DNA of 64,000 nucleotides from an uncultured Clostridia bacterium. Lineage in GTDB: Bacteria; Bacillota; Clostridia; Oscillospirales; Acutalibacteraceae. Positions within the stretch are counted from its first letter, which is position 1. Every line of letters starts with the position of its first letter. The notes under the pieces are model-generated. The model had not been told where the DNA came from. It did no database searches and saw nothing but the letters and a program-made list of their open reading frames with translations. The translations under genes and the position numbers were made by a program. Where the stretch lies: contig CALWVN010000001.1 in assembly GCA_944384995.1 (NCBI GenBank), positions 248,001 through 312,000 on the forward strand, in the 5' to 3' direction. Positions 44,647 through 52,901 of the stretch are shown one piece after another.

Positions 44647-46053
44647 TTAAAAACGGAAATACAGAAAAGGATTATAGCTTGATCCTATAAGCGCTGCTGT
44701 CGACACCAGAAGCACACCGACTGCAAAAACAGTTTGTCCGACGCTTAATAGCATTCGTTGCATTTTCTCGCTGCGAAGACGCAAAAAGAATTTTCGCAAT
44801 AACGGCAGCACCGGCATAGAGCAAATCGCACAGACAGGCAGAACCGCAACAAAGTTAACGATGATTGTGCGCTGCGTAACGGTGGAAAATCCGTTTCCCC
44901 CGAACGCGGCAAGGAAAAACGCCTGGATCTCGGACAGGGATTCAAAGTAAAAGAATACCCAGCCCACGAGCACAACGAGCAGAGAATACACATGGCCGAT
45001 CGCGGCGGGCAATTTTTCGAGTTTTTTGCCGAGCCACAGCTTTTCTACCATCAAAAATACGAAGTAATACAGGCCCCACAGCACAAAATTCCACGATGCA
45101 CCGTGCCAAAGGCCGGTCAAGAGCCAGACGATCAGCATATTCACAGCCCAGCGCTTACGATTGCCGCCCATGGGGATATAGACATAGTCGCGGAAAAACG
45201 TACTTAATGTGATGTGCCAGCGCCGCCAGAAATCATTGATGCTGCGCGCGGCATACGGGTAACGGAAATTTTCGGGGAAATCAAATCCGAAGATCTTGCC
45301 CAACCCGATCGCCATGTCGGAATAGCCCGCAAAATCAAAATAGATCTGAAATGCATAAGCCAAAATACCGACCCATGCGCCCAACATGGTAAGCGAGGAC
45401 AGATCGCCGCCGATAAGCTGTTCGCAAAGCTCGCCCACGAAATTCGCAAGCACGGTTTTCTTCAACAGCCCGATGCAAAAACGTACGATCCCCTCTGCCG
45501 CCTTCTGCAAAGAGCAGGTACGCGCCTCCAGCTGCTCGCAAACATCGCTGTAGCGCACGATCGGTCCGGCAATAAGCTGCGGGAACATGGAGACATATAA
45601 AAGCAGCATATAAAAGCTTGTCTGCACCGGTACACGGCCGCGGTACACATCCACAACATAGGTGAGCGCCTGGAACGTGTAAAACGAGATACCGATCGGC
45701 AGCGCAACGCCTAAAAGCGGGATATGTACGGAGAACAAATCGTTCGCTGCCGTGGTGAAGAAATCATAATATTTAAACAGCCCGAGAGACGAAAGCGTTA
45801 ATACGACAGCAAGGGTCAAAAACAATTTGGCTTTTTTCGTGCCGCGATATTTTTCCACAAACAGCCCGGCAAAAAAATCTACCGCCGTTGTGGCGATCAT
45901 CAAAAGGATATAGACGGGTTCCCCCCAGCCGTAAAAGAGCAAAGAAAAAATCAGCAGTACAATGTTGCGGATCTGAATTTTTTTGGGAATGAAATAAGCT
46001 GCCAGACACAGCGGCAGAAAAATATACAAAAAAACAAGGCTTGAAAAGACCAA
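44647..46053 (-). CDS. MBOAT-family O-acyltransferase
   Basis: A 468-aa integral membrane acyltransferase of the AlgI/DltB type that passes acyl groups across the membrane to wall or exopolysaccharide hydroxyls. About eleven membrane segments are present. The signature segments are NDFWRRWHITLS, FFRDYVYIPMGGNR and LTGLWHGASWNF, with the essential His in the last. The start codon is TTG at 46053 after GGGGG, in line with the family N-terminus MVFSSLVFL. It is followed 17 nt on by the DHHW-like partner. Confidence 0.92.
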   Translation of the reverse strand: MVFSSLVFLYIFLPLCLAAYFIPKKIQIRNIVLLIFSLLFYGWGEPVYILLMIATTAVDFFAGLFVEKYRGTKKAKLFLTLAVVLTLSSLGLFKYYDFFTTAANDLFSVHIPLLGVALPIGISFYTFQALTYVVDVYRGRVPVQTSFYMLLLYVSMFPQLIAGPIVRYSDVCEQLEARTCSLQKAAEGIVRFCIGLLKKTVLANFVGELCEQLIGGDLSSLTMLGAWVGILAYAFQIYFDFAGYSDMAIGLGKIFGFDFPENFRYPYAARSINDFWRRWHITLSTFFRDYVYIPMGGNRKRWAVNMLIVWLLTGLWHGASWNFVLWGLYYFVFLMVEKLWLGKKLEKLPAAIGHVYSLLVVLVGWVFFYFESLSEIQAFFLAAFGGNGFSTVTQRTIIVNFVAVLPVCAICSMPVLPLLRKFFLRLRSEKMQRMLLSVGQTVFAVGVLLVSTAALIGSSYNPFLYFRF

Positions 46054-46080
46054 GGGACAGCCCCCAAAAACACGGAATGA

Positions 46081-46109
46081 ATTATAAATATTGTATCATA
46101 TTTTTGAAA
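46081..46109 (-). promoter_or_regulatory. Promoter of the MBOAT operon
   Basis: On the minus strand TTTCAA, 17 bp, TATAAT. A second overlapping choice is the extended -10 TGATACAAT just upstream; that stretch (19 bp, 46089-46107) is identical to one before the PBP1A gene. Confidence 0.55.
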
Positions 46110-46155
46110 GCCTGCATAGACTTTTTCGTTAAAAAATCAACATGCGTGCAAATAA

Positions 46156-46860
46156 TCACACGGCTTTTTCCATTTCCTTGCGAAGCCGTTCTATGATCCG
46201 TTTTTCGAGCCGCGAAATATAGCTTTGTGAAATCCCGAGCAGCGAAGCAACCTCTTTTTGCGTATGCTCCGCCTGTCCGTCGAGGCCAAAGCGCATGCGC
46301 ATGATCATCTGCTCGCGCGCCGGCAGGCTTTCAACGGCTTGAAGCAAAACCTGCTTTTCATCGTCCTGTTCAATATTCTCATGTACGGCGTCCGCGTCGC
46401 TGCCAAGCACGTCAGAGAGCAAAAGCTCATTGCCGTCCCAATCCACGTTAAGCGGCTCATCAATAGAAACATCCGTTCGATGCGCGCCCGTTTTGCGCAG
46501 GAACATTAAAATCTCATTTTCAATACAGCGTGAAGCATAAGTCGCAAGCTTTATATTTTTTTCCGGGCGAAAGGTATTGACGGCTTTGATCAGTCCGATC
46601 GTACCGATCGAGATTAGATCTTCTACGTTTATACCCGAGCTCTCGAATTTTTTTGCGATATAGACAACAAGCCGCAAGTTATGTACGATCAAATCTTCGC
46701 GTACGCACGTTTCCCCTGCGGAAAGACGCCGAAGCAATTCTTCTTCGCGCGCTTTGGACAACGGTTCCGGCAAGGTCTCCGGGCCGTTTATGTAATGAAC
46801 GTCCTTGCAAGAAAGCCGTGCTTTCAGTTTCAGAAACCAAGCCCTTATTTTTTTGAACAT
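46156..46860 (-). CDS. sigE: Sporulation sigma factor sigma-E (pro-sigma-E)
   Basis: Mother-cell sigma factor, 234 aa, made as an inactive precursor. The N-terminal pro-sequence (about 20-25 residues, [15 protein letters not shown]) precedes [15 protein letters not shown], where SpoIIGA cuts. Regions 2 and 4 are complete ([38 protein letters not shown], and the [19 protein letters not shown]). The frame opens 177 nt earlier, within spoIIGA; AGGAGG just before ATG 46860 sets the start. It lies downstream of spoIIGA as in Bacillus and clostridia. Confidence 0.97.
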   Translation of the reverse strand: MFKKIRAWFLKLKARLSCKDVHYINGPETLPEPLSKAREEELLRRLSAGETCVREDLIVHNLRLVVYIAKKFESSGINVEDLISIGTIGLIKAVNTFRPEKNIKLATYASRCIENEILMFLRKTGAHRTDVSIDEPLNVDWDGNELLLSDVLGSDADAVHENIEQDDEKQVLLQAVESLPAREQMIMRMRFGLDGQAEHTQKEVASLLGISQSYISRLEKRIIERLRKEMEKAV

Positions 46861-47722
46861 GCTGTTTTCCTCCTCTTTCAAAAAAATCGCTGCAAAGCAA
46901 TACGCTGTACTCCCCACCGGCAAAGGGTTCGGCACTTTGCGCCAGCAGAACATTCTCCAGCGCAAAACTGCGCTTCGGAACCGAAACACGGGAAACGGAA
47001 ATCGCACGCAGCATGCCTTTACCGCCAATGCTTGCATATGGGATCAAACGAATATCGGTTCCCGGGATACCTTCGGGCGGTACGCCGCCGTCTAAAAAGC
47101 TTTGAACGTTCAACGGTGCAAGGCATTTTACCACGCGCGGTTCCGCGATCAGAACGGGTCGATCGGAAAAGCCGTCCGAAAGGCTGTGCCCTGTATCAAG
47201 CAACGCCTTTTCGCAAATACATTTTCCGTTATTCATAAGCGTGATGTCAAAAAGCCTGTCATCCGGGGTCCGGCGGCGCAAAAGTTTGGACAGAAGCGTT
47301 AAAAATCCGTAGCATAAAAGTGTAAACAGCAAAAGCACACGGATATTCAAGTCAAAATATACGGTACCGTTCTGGATCGCCATATTCTGCGGACGAAACA
47401 GGAGGTAAATACCAAGCATCAGTCCCGCGAATATAAAACTGACGGCAAAATAAGCGCCGACGCTTTTAAGTAAATCGCGCAGTCCGTGCACGGGAAACGC
47501 CGCAAGTACGATCAAGACACAGGCGGCGATATGTATCGGGATGAAAAGCCATACGGGCAAAGGCGGAAGAAAAATCACCAACGCATATGCGCCGCCGAAC
47601 AGCGCCCCAAGCAAAATACGCCGGCGGCGCACCGTTTTGCGCAACAGCGCACGCGCCAGCAGCAGCAAAAAATAATCTATGATGATATTCATGACCAGCA
47701 AAACGTCAACATATACAACCAT
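46679..47722 (-). CDS. spoIIGA: Sigma-E processing protease SpoIIGA (with unusual C-terminal read-through)
   Basis: Membrane aspartic protease that activates pro-sigma-E, 347 aa as read. Five membrane segments (residues about 1-150) precede a protease domain with the catalytic [10 protein letters not shown] (Asp at 176), PVLIAEP, and the usual ending [10 protein letters not shown] then EYSVLL. The normal family end would be at DFF (residue 281). In this window the frame runs on for 66 codons, overlapping 182 nt of sigE with an Arg-rich shadow sequence, because a T7 run leaves the frame open. A -1 slip there gives a stop at once. ATG 47722 follows GGGGG. Confidence 0.9.
   Translation of the reverse strand: MVVYVDVLLVMNIIIDYFLLLLARALLRKTVRRRRILLGALFGGAYALVIFLPPLPVWLFIPIHIAACVLIVLAAFPVHGLRDLLKSVGAYFAVSFIFAGLMLGIYLLFRPQNMAIQNGTVYFDLNIRVLLLFTLLCYGFLTLLSKLLRRRTPDDRLFDITLMNNGKCICEKALLDTGHSLSDGFSDRPVLIAEPRVVKCLAPLNVQSFLDGGVPPEGIPGTDIRLIPYASIGGKGMLRAISVSRVSVPKRSFALENVLLAQSAEPFAGGEYSVLLCSDFFERGGKQHVQKNKGLVSETESTAFLQGRSLHKRPGDLAGTVVQSARRRIASASFRRGNVRTRRFDRT
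46880..46886 (-). other. T7 slippery run at the spoIIGA/sigE junction
   Basis: The minus strand reads GAT TTT TTT GAA in the spoIIGA frame. This is the heptamer U UUU UUU, and a -1 shift makes the next codon TGA. A T8 would do the same. The sigE Shine-Dalgarno AGAGGAGG follows directly. Confidence 0.75.
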
Positions 47723-47733
47723 ACATGTGCCCC

Positions 47734-47773
47734 CAAAAAAATCCGACACCGTTATTATACCGATGTCGGATTT
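47734..47773 (-). terminator. Intrinsic terminator after ruvX
   Basis: Minus-strand hairpin AAATCCGACA / TGTCGGATTT followed by T7. It ends the long PBP1A-pyr-ruvX operon 12 bp before the spoIIGA start codon. The loop contains the -10 of the spoIIGA promoter. Confidence 0.85.
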
Positions 47774-47786
47774 GATAATTTGTCAA
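47754..47786 (-). promoter_or_regulatory. Spo0A-type promoter of spoIIGA-sigE
   Basis: On the minus strand TTGACA and TATAAT are 21 bp apart, too long for ordinary SigA use but typical of the spoIIG promoter, which needs Spo0A. The -35 region lies in TTTGTCAAA (read on the plus strand), one base from the 0A box TTTGTCGAA, and is part of the inverted repeat AATTTG-T-CAAATT. The -10 sits inside the ruvX terminator loop. Confidence 0.65.
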
Positions 47787-47799
47787 ATTGTGGGCGCAT

Positions 47800-48213
47800 T
47801 TATGATTTCGCGGTGCGCAAATAGTCTTCTAAAATCATTACGGCGGAAACTGCGTCGATCACGGCCTTTCGCTTTTTGCCGCGGGTATTTGTGACATTGA
47901 GCACGCGATGCGCAGCTACGGTCGTCAAGCGTTCGTCCTGAAAATCCACAGGAAGCGCACACTGCTCACGAAGCAGCTCGGCAAAGGCACGGCAGCTTTG
48001 GGCGCGAAAGCCCTCTGTGCCGTCCATGTTTTTCGGAAGACCCACAACTATTTTTTGCACGCCGCGCACTTTTGCAATATCAGCAATGCGTATGGCAAGC
48101 AATTGCGAATCTTTCTCCTCCAATACCGTTACGGGCGACGCAAGCAGCTCCATAGCATCGCAAACGGCAAGGCCTGTGCGCGCATCACCGTAGTCAACTG
48201 CCAAAATCACCAT
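47800..48213 (-). CDS. ruvX: RuvX/YqgF Holliday-junction resolvase-like nuclease
   Basis: RNase H-fold nuclease, 137 aa, thought to process pre-16S rRNA 5' ends and also called a Holliday junction resolvase. It has ILAVDYGDARTGLAV with the catalytic Asp, VVGLPKNMDGTEG, and FQDERLTTVAA, and a late Asp in AVIDAVSA. The ATG overlaps the pyrD stop by 7 nt. It is last in the operon. Coupling to pyrimidine genes is unusual, as ruvX is usually near alaS or trpS. Confidence 0.93.
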   Translation of the reverse strand: MVILAVDYGDARTGLAVCDAMELLASPVTVLEEKDSQLLAIRIADIAKVRGVQKIVVGLPKNMDGTEGFRAQSCRAFAELLREQCALPVDFQDERLTTVAAHRVLNVTNTRGKKRKAVIDAVSAVMILEDYLRTAKS

Positions 48214-49118
48214 GGCTGTACCGTCCCAACAATATCGGAAACGCTGTTTTCTCCTTTAGCGTCCAAATATTCTTCAATGCCTGCAATCACCTTGAGTGGA
48301 ATATACGCATCCGTAAAATTTGCAGCGCCGATCTGTACGGCGCATGCACCTGCTAACAGCATTTCCACGGCGTCCTGCCACTTGGTGATTCCGCCCATAC
48401 CGACCACGGGGATCTTAACGCGGTTTGCCGCCTGCCAGACCATGCGAAGCGCCACGGGAAACACCGCCGCACCCGAAAGCCCGCCTGTATTGTTGCGTAA
48501 AACGGGTCTGCGGGAATTCACATCGATGCGCATACCCGTCAGTGTATTGATCAAAGAGATCGCATCCGCACCACCCGCCTCCGCTGCGGCGGCGATCTCC
48601 GCAATATCCGTCACATTCGGCGTGAGCTTCATCATGATCGGCTTGTCCGAAGCCGATTTGCAAAGCTTTGTGATGCGCTCAACCGCCTGCGGACTTGTGC
48701 CGAAAGAAACACCGCCCGCTTTGACGTTCGGGCAGGAAATATTGACTTCAATGATGTCCACAGCGCTGCCCTGCAGGCGGCGGATCGTTTCTGCGTATTC
48801 CTCCTCTGTGCTGCCCGCGACATTTGCGATCACCGCGACGTCTTGGGATGCGAGATACGGTAGGTCATCTTGCAGGAAAGCATCTACGCCGGGATTTTGC
48901 AGGCCGACGGAATTGAGCATGCCCGCAGGTGTTTCAGCAATACGCGGCGCAGGATTACCGAGCCGTTCATGCAGCGTTGTACCCTTGCAGGAAATGCCGC
49001 CAAGCCTCGAAATATCGTAAAGGCGCGCATATTCCCGGCCGAAGCCGAATGTGCCGCTTGCCGTGATAACAGGATTTTTAAGCGTTACGCCCGCGATATT
49101 CACACGCATATCAGCCAT
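48207..49118 (-). CDS. pyrD: Dihydroorotate dehydrogenase, catalytic subunit (type 1B)
   Basis: FMN enzyme that oxidises dihydroorotate to orotate, using NAD+ through PyrK, 303 aa. It shows ASGTFGFG, the catalytic Cys in EVNISCPNVK, the substrate Asn in SLINTLTGM, and the phosphate loop GMGGI. These residues look intact. ATG 49118 follows GGAGG and overlaps the pyrK end by 8 nt; the frame upstream lies inside pyrK. Confidence 0.96.
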   Translation of the reverse strand: MADMRVNIAGVTLKNPVITASGTFGFGREYARLYDISRLGGISCKGTTLHERLGNPAPRIAETPAGMLNSVGLQNPGVDAFLQDDLPYLASQDVAVIANVAGSTEEEYAETIRRLQGSAVDIIEVNISCPNVKAGGVSFGTSPQAVERITKLCKSASDKPIMMKLTPNVTDIAEIAAAAEAGGADAISLINTLTGMRIDVNSRRPVLRNNTGGLSGAAVFPVALRMVWQAANRVKIPVVGMGGITKWQDAVEMLLAGACAVQIGAANFTDAYIPLKVIAGIEEYLDAKGENSVSDIVGTVQPW

Positions 49119-49878
49119 TGAAATCGACCTCCTTCGCGTCAAATACCGGCCCGTTTTTGCAAACATGGCGCATATGCTCGCCGTCTGCATCGTGCGTTTT
49201 GCAGGCGCACACAAGGCAAGCGCCTACCCCGCAGCCCATGCGCTGTTCCAGCGAAACATAGCATTGCACATTTTTCGCTTCACAAAGCGCTGCCACATTT
49301 TTGAGCATTGGCGTGGGACCGCACGCGTACACGACTGCGTCGGGAAGCGCCTCCAGCCGTTCTTTTAAAATATCCGTTACAAACCCTTTGGTTCCGAACG
49401 AGCCGTCATCCGTCGTTACGGCAACGCGCCGGCAGGCGCTTTCAAATTTATTCAACAGTATGACCTGTGCCTCGGAACGAAATCCGAGAATTGCTTCAGC
49501 GCTTTCACCGTAATCCTGCGCAGCGCCGAGCATGGGCGGGCAGCCGATACCGCCGCCGACAAAGATCGCGGGTTTCTCCCGGTCGGGGAAAAAGCCGTTG
49601 CCTAAAGGGCCGAGAATGTTGATGACATCCCCCTCTTTACGGGAAGCCAGCCACTCGGTGCCTTCTCCGCGCACCTCAAATACCAGAGTGATCGTGCCGT
49701 TGTCCTTATCAATTTCACAAATCGAAATCGGACGGCGCAAGGGCTTTTCGCCGCAGCGGATGTGCACAAACCGCCCGCACCAGCTTTCTTCTGCCAATTT
49801 TGGGCAATCTACCGTAAAAGCATAGGTCGTAGCGTTTAATTGCTCTTTTCGCTGGATCGCAAAGTCAGCTTGCAGCAT
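49111..49878 (-). CDS. pyrK: Dihydroorotate dehydrogenase electron-transfer subunit
   Basis: Ferredoxin-reductase-type subunit of type 1B dihydroorotate dehydrogenase, 255 aa. It has the FAD motif RRPISI, the NAD site GGGIGCPPM, and a [2Fe-2S] set C-x4-C-x2-C plus a distant Cys (GCGVGACLVCACK, HVCKNGPVF). The residues look complete. It lies 23 nt downstream of carB and directly overlaps pyrD. Confidence 0.96.
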   Translation of the reverse strand: MLQADFAIQRKEQLNATTYAFTVDCPKLAEESWCGRFVHIRCGEKPLRRPISICEIDKDNGTITLVFEVRGEGTEWLASRKEGDVINILGPLGNGFFPDREKPAIFVGGGIGCPPMLGAAQDYGESAEAILGFRSEAQVILLNKFESACRRVAVTTDDGSFGTKGFVTDILKERLEALPDAVVYACGPTPMLKNVAALCEAKNVQCYVSLEQRMGCGVGACLVCACKTHDADGEHMRHVCKNGPVFDAKEVDFNG

Positions 49879-49901
49879 TTCGCAAAGCTCCTTTCCGGAT
49901 A

Positions 49902-52901
49902 TTACAGACTTTCCACATACAGTTCTTCTGCTGCACTGTTTTCAGCAAGACAGGCTGCGAGCGCCGCAGCCGTTTCCACAGAAGGCAAGACCGGGATACG
50001 GCGCAGCAGCGCGGTGCGGCGGATGCGCACTTCATCTGCGTTTTTGGCAGCGGTCGGCTGTGCCGTAGAGACAAGATAGGACAGCCGATTTTGAAGGATC
50101 AAGGTCAGCGTGTTCGGAGAGCCCTCATGGATCTTACGTACAGCATTCGCAGCTACGTGATTGGCATTCAATAGTTTTGCCGTGTTTGACGTCGCATATA
50201 CCTTAAAGCCCAGTTTTTGGAAGGCGGCAGCAAGTGCGGCACTTGCCGGTTTATCAGAATCTGCAACAGAGATCAGGACCCCGCCCGTGCGCTTCATGCG
50301 CATACCGGAGGCAATAAAACCTTTGAGCAGCGCTTCATCAAAGCGCCTGCCGACGCCAATGACCTCGCCCGTAGACTGCATCTCGCCGCCGAGCTGCACA
50401 TCCGTACCGGTAAGCTGCTCGAAGCTGAACACCGGCACGCGGACAAACGATTTCTGCGGTTCTTTATAAAGCCCCGTGCCGATGCCGATATCCGAAAGCG
50501 TCTCACCAAGCATCAGGCGCGTTGCAAATTCGATGATCGGCAGCGCTGTAGCCTTCGATAAAAACGGGATGTTGCGTGTGGCGACAACGCTGGCACTTGA
50601 AACATAAACCGCGTTGTCGTAGATAACGAACTGAATATTAAGCAAGCCCTTAAAGCCAAGTTCCCGCACGAGACGACCCGTGAACTCGACAATCTCATCT
50701 TTTACCGCGTCGGAAAGCGTCACGGCGGGAAAAGCGGAAATCGAGTCACCGGAATGTACGTTCGCCTTTTCGATGTGCTCGCAAATACCGGGAATGAGAA
50801 ATTCCGACCCATCCGACAGCACATCCACTTCGGCGCCCTTGCCGATCATTACGCGACGGTTGTTGGTATGGCGGATGTTGAGCTTATCCAGAATGTCAAA
50901 AAACGCAATTTTGTTTTTGAGCATTCGATGCGCTTCCGCATCCGCGCCGTAGACCGCAATACCCATTCCCCGCAGCAGCTCGGATTTTCGAACCGCCTCG
51001 CCGCCACCGAAAGCAAGAATCGCGCCGTCGGGTTTTTCCGTTTCACAGACAGCCGCAACATCCTCCGCAGTGATCGGATCAACATACAGCTTATCTGCCG
51101 CAGCGAAATCCGTTGTGTTCGCCGCAGGATTGTTGTTGAGCATGACGGTCTCAAAGCCGAAATCTTTCAGCGTGCGCAGCGCAAGGAATGCCGCATAGTC
51201 ACGGTCGGTGCCAAGACCAATAGATGTGGGACCGGCGCCGACAACAAGGATCTTTTTCTTTTGCTGCGGATGCTCGCGCAGGAACATCACCGCCTCGTTA
51301 TCTTCATCCCATGCGGAATAAAAATAAGGCTTTTGCACGTCAAATTCGGCGGCGCAGGTATCCACGGTGTTAAACGAATGTGCCGCCTGATACGGCAATT
51401 CTTCTTCCCCGCTGACCGCCGCGATCACACTGTCCAGGAAGCCAAGGTGCTTGGCGTGCAAATAGCTTTCTTCTGAAAGCTCTGCACGAAGCGCTGCCTC
51501 GGCATCGGCTATGTTTTGCAGCTTGGACAGGAAAAACAGGTCGATCCCCGTAATCTCATGCAGGCGATACAGCGAAAAGCCGCGCTTTATGGCTTCATAT
51601 ACCGTGAATATTCGCTCGTTATCTGGGCTGCAAAGCCGCGCTTCCAGTTCCTCGTCAGACACCATCCGCAGTTTCGGCAGCCCAATGTGCTGTGTTTTCG
51701 GATGGATGGAACGGATCGCTTTCAAGAGGGCAAGTTCAAAGCCTGTACCGATAGCAAAAGCCTCACCGGTCGCTTTCATTTTTGCGCCGAGACGACGGTC
51801 GGCGCTGTCGCCGAATTGTTCAAAAGACCATTTCGGCACACGCACGGCACAGTAGTCGAGTGCAGGTTCGTTGGCGGCGGTGGTCACCCCCGTCAATGCA
51901 TTGGGGATCTCATAAAGCCGCATGCCGAGCGCCACGTGCGCGCAGACAGCCGCAATCGGGTAGCCCGTTGCTTTGGAGATCAGCGCCGTCGTGCGATTCA
52001 GCTCAGGTTCAACACTCAGCACATAATAAGAGCCGTCTGTGGGGTGCAGCGCAAAACGCACCATGCAAGCGCCGACAATCTGCAAATAGCCTGTGATCTT
52101 CCGTGCGGCGCGGCGCAACATCATAAGCTCTGCGTCCGTCAGCGTCTGCGCAGGCAAAACGATTACGCTGTCACCTGTGTGCACACCGACCGGATCCATG
52201 CTTTCCGTACTGCAAACACTGATGGCGTTTCCGTCCGCATCGCGCACAACGGCGAGCTCGATTTCCTTATATGCGTCCACGCATTTCTGCAAATGCACCT
52301 GACCGACAAGCGACTGGGCGGCACATTCTGAAAAAGCCGCTGTAAGCTCGTTTGAATCCCGGCACACAATGCTGCTGCCGCTTTCGGCGGAAAATGCGGC
52401 CTGTATACGCACAGGATACCCGGCACACTCGGCAAAAGCCGCTGCTTCTTGAGCACTGCTCGCAATATCCGCCGGCAGATGCGGTTCCCCTGCACGCGTC
52501 AGCATGGATTGCAGCGCCTGTGCATTGTGAATGCTTTTAATGACCTCAGGCTGCGCGCCCAAAAGCACCGCGCCATGTTCCTCTAAGTATCCGTTCTGCG
52601 AAAGTTCCAGACAGATTTCCAGACCCGTTTTGCCGCCTGCCGTTGAAAGAATTGCATCAGGCTGCTCGATCTCAATGATCTTTTTAATGACTTCGCTGTT
52701 AAGCGGCTCCATATAAACGGTATCCGCCACGCCGTGTTCCGTCATGACCGTTGCAGGATTGGAGTTTGCTACGACAACCTGAATCCCCGATTCTTTCAAC
52801 ACACGGCACATCTGCACACCCGCATAGTCAAATTCGCTCGACTGCCCGATGACGACCGGTCCCGCGCCGATCACGAGGATTTTTTTAAACTGAGATCTCA
52901 T
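49902..52901 (-). CDS. carB: CarB-like protein with degenerate ATP-grasp sites
   Basis: Homologue of the carbamoyl-phosphate synthetase large subunit, 999 aa against about 1070 normally, and open throughout. By eye against E. coli CarB, the N-half lacks the ATP/metal residues: R169 is Gln167 here, the GGSGGG loop reads ESGSS, and Q285, E299 and N301 are Arg282, Ser296 and Glu298. The C-half lacks about 60 residues of the ATP-grasp between HTNN and AEVDV (about residues 680-690), and E841/N843 are Ser769/Ser771. The structural motifs HTGDS, HSGDS, SKATGYPIA and the MGS-like allosteric tail are kept. It overlaps carA by ATGA. Both synthetase sites should be dead. Confidence 0.85.
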   Translation of the reverse strand: MRSQFKKILVIGAGPVVIGQSSEFDYAGVQMCRVLKESGIQVVVANSNPATVMTEHGVADTVYMEPLNSEVIKKIIEIEQPDAILSTAGGKTGLEICLELSQNGYLEEHGAVLLGAQPEVIKSIHNAQALQSMLTRAGEPHLPADIASSAQEAAAFAECAGYPVRIQAAFSAESGSSIVCRDSNELTAAFSECAAQSLVGQVHLQKCVDAYKEIELAVVRDADGNAISVCSTESMDPVGVHTGDSVIVLPAQTLTDAELMMLRRAARKITGYLQIVGACMVRFALHPTDGSYYVLSVEPELNRTTALISKATGYPIAAVCAHVALGMRLYEIPNALTGVTTAANEPALDYCAVRVPKWSFEQFGDSADRRLGAKMKATGEAFAIGTGFELALLKAIRSIHPKTQHIGLPKLRMVSDEELEARLCSPDNERIFTVYEAIKRGFSLYRLHEITGIDLFFLSKLQNIADAEAALRAELSEESYLHAKHLGFLDSVIAAVSGEEELPYQAAHSFNTVDTCAAEFDVQKPYFYSAWDEDNEAVMFLREHPQQKKKILVVGAGPTSIGLGTDRDYAAFLALRTLKDFGFETVMLNNNPAANTTDFAAADKLYVDPITAEDVAAVCETEKPDGAILAFGGGEAVRKSELLRGMGIAVYGADAEAHRMLKNKIAFFDILDKLNIRHTNNRRVMIGKGAEVDVLSDGSEFLIPGICEHIEKANVHSGDSISAFPAVTLSDAVKDEIVEFTGRLVRELGFKGLLNIQFVIYDNAVYVSSASVVATRNIPFLSKATALPIIEFATRLMLGETLSDIGIGTGLYKEPQKSFVRVPVFSFEQLTGTDVQLGGEMQSTGEVIGVGRRFDEALLKGFIASGMRMKRTGGVLISVADSDKPASAALAAAFQKLGFKVYATSNTAKLLNANHVAANAVRKIHEGSPNTLTLILQNRLSYLVSTAQPTAAKNADEVRIRRTALLRRIPVLPSVETAAALAACLAENSAAEELYVESL

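Noticed and set aside
49902..52901. carB as a pseudogene broken by stop or frameshift
   Set aside because: The frame is open from start to stop and both ends overlap or abut neighbours normally. The degeneration is by substitutions and one in-frame deletion.
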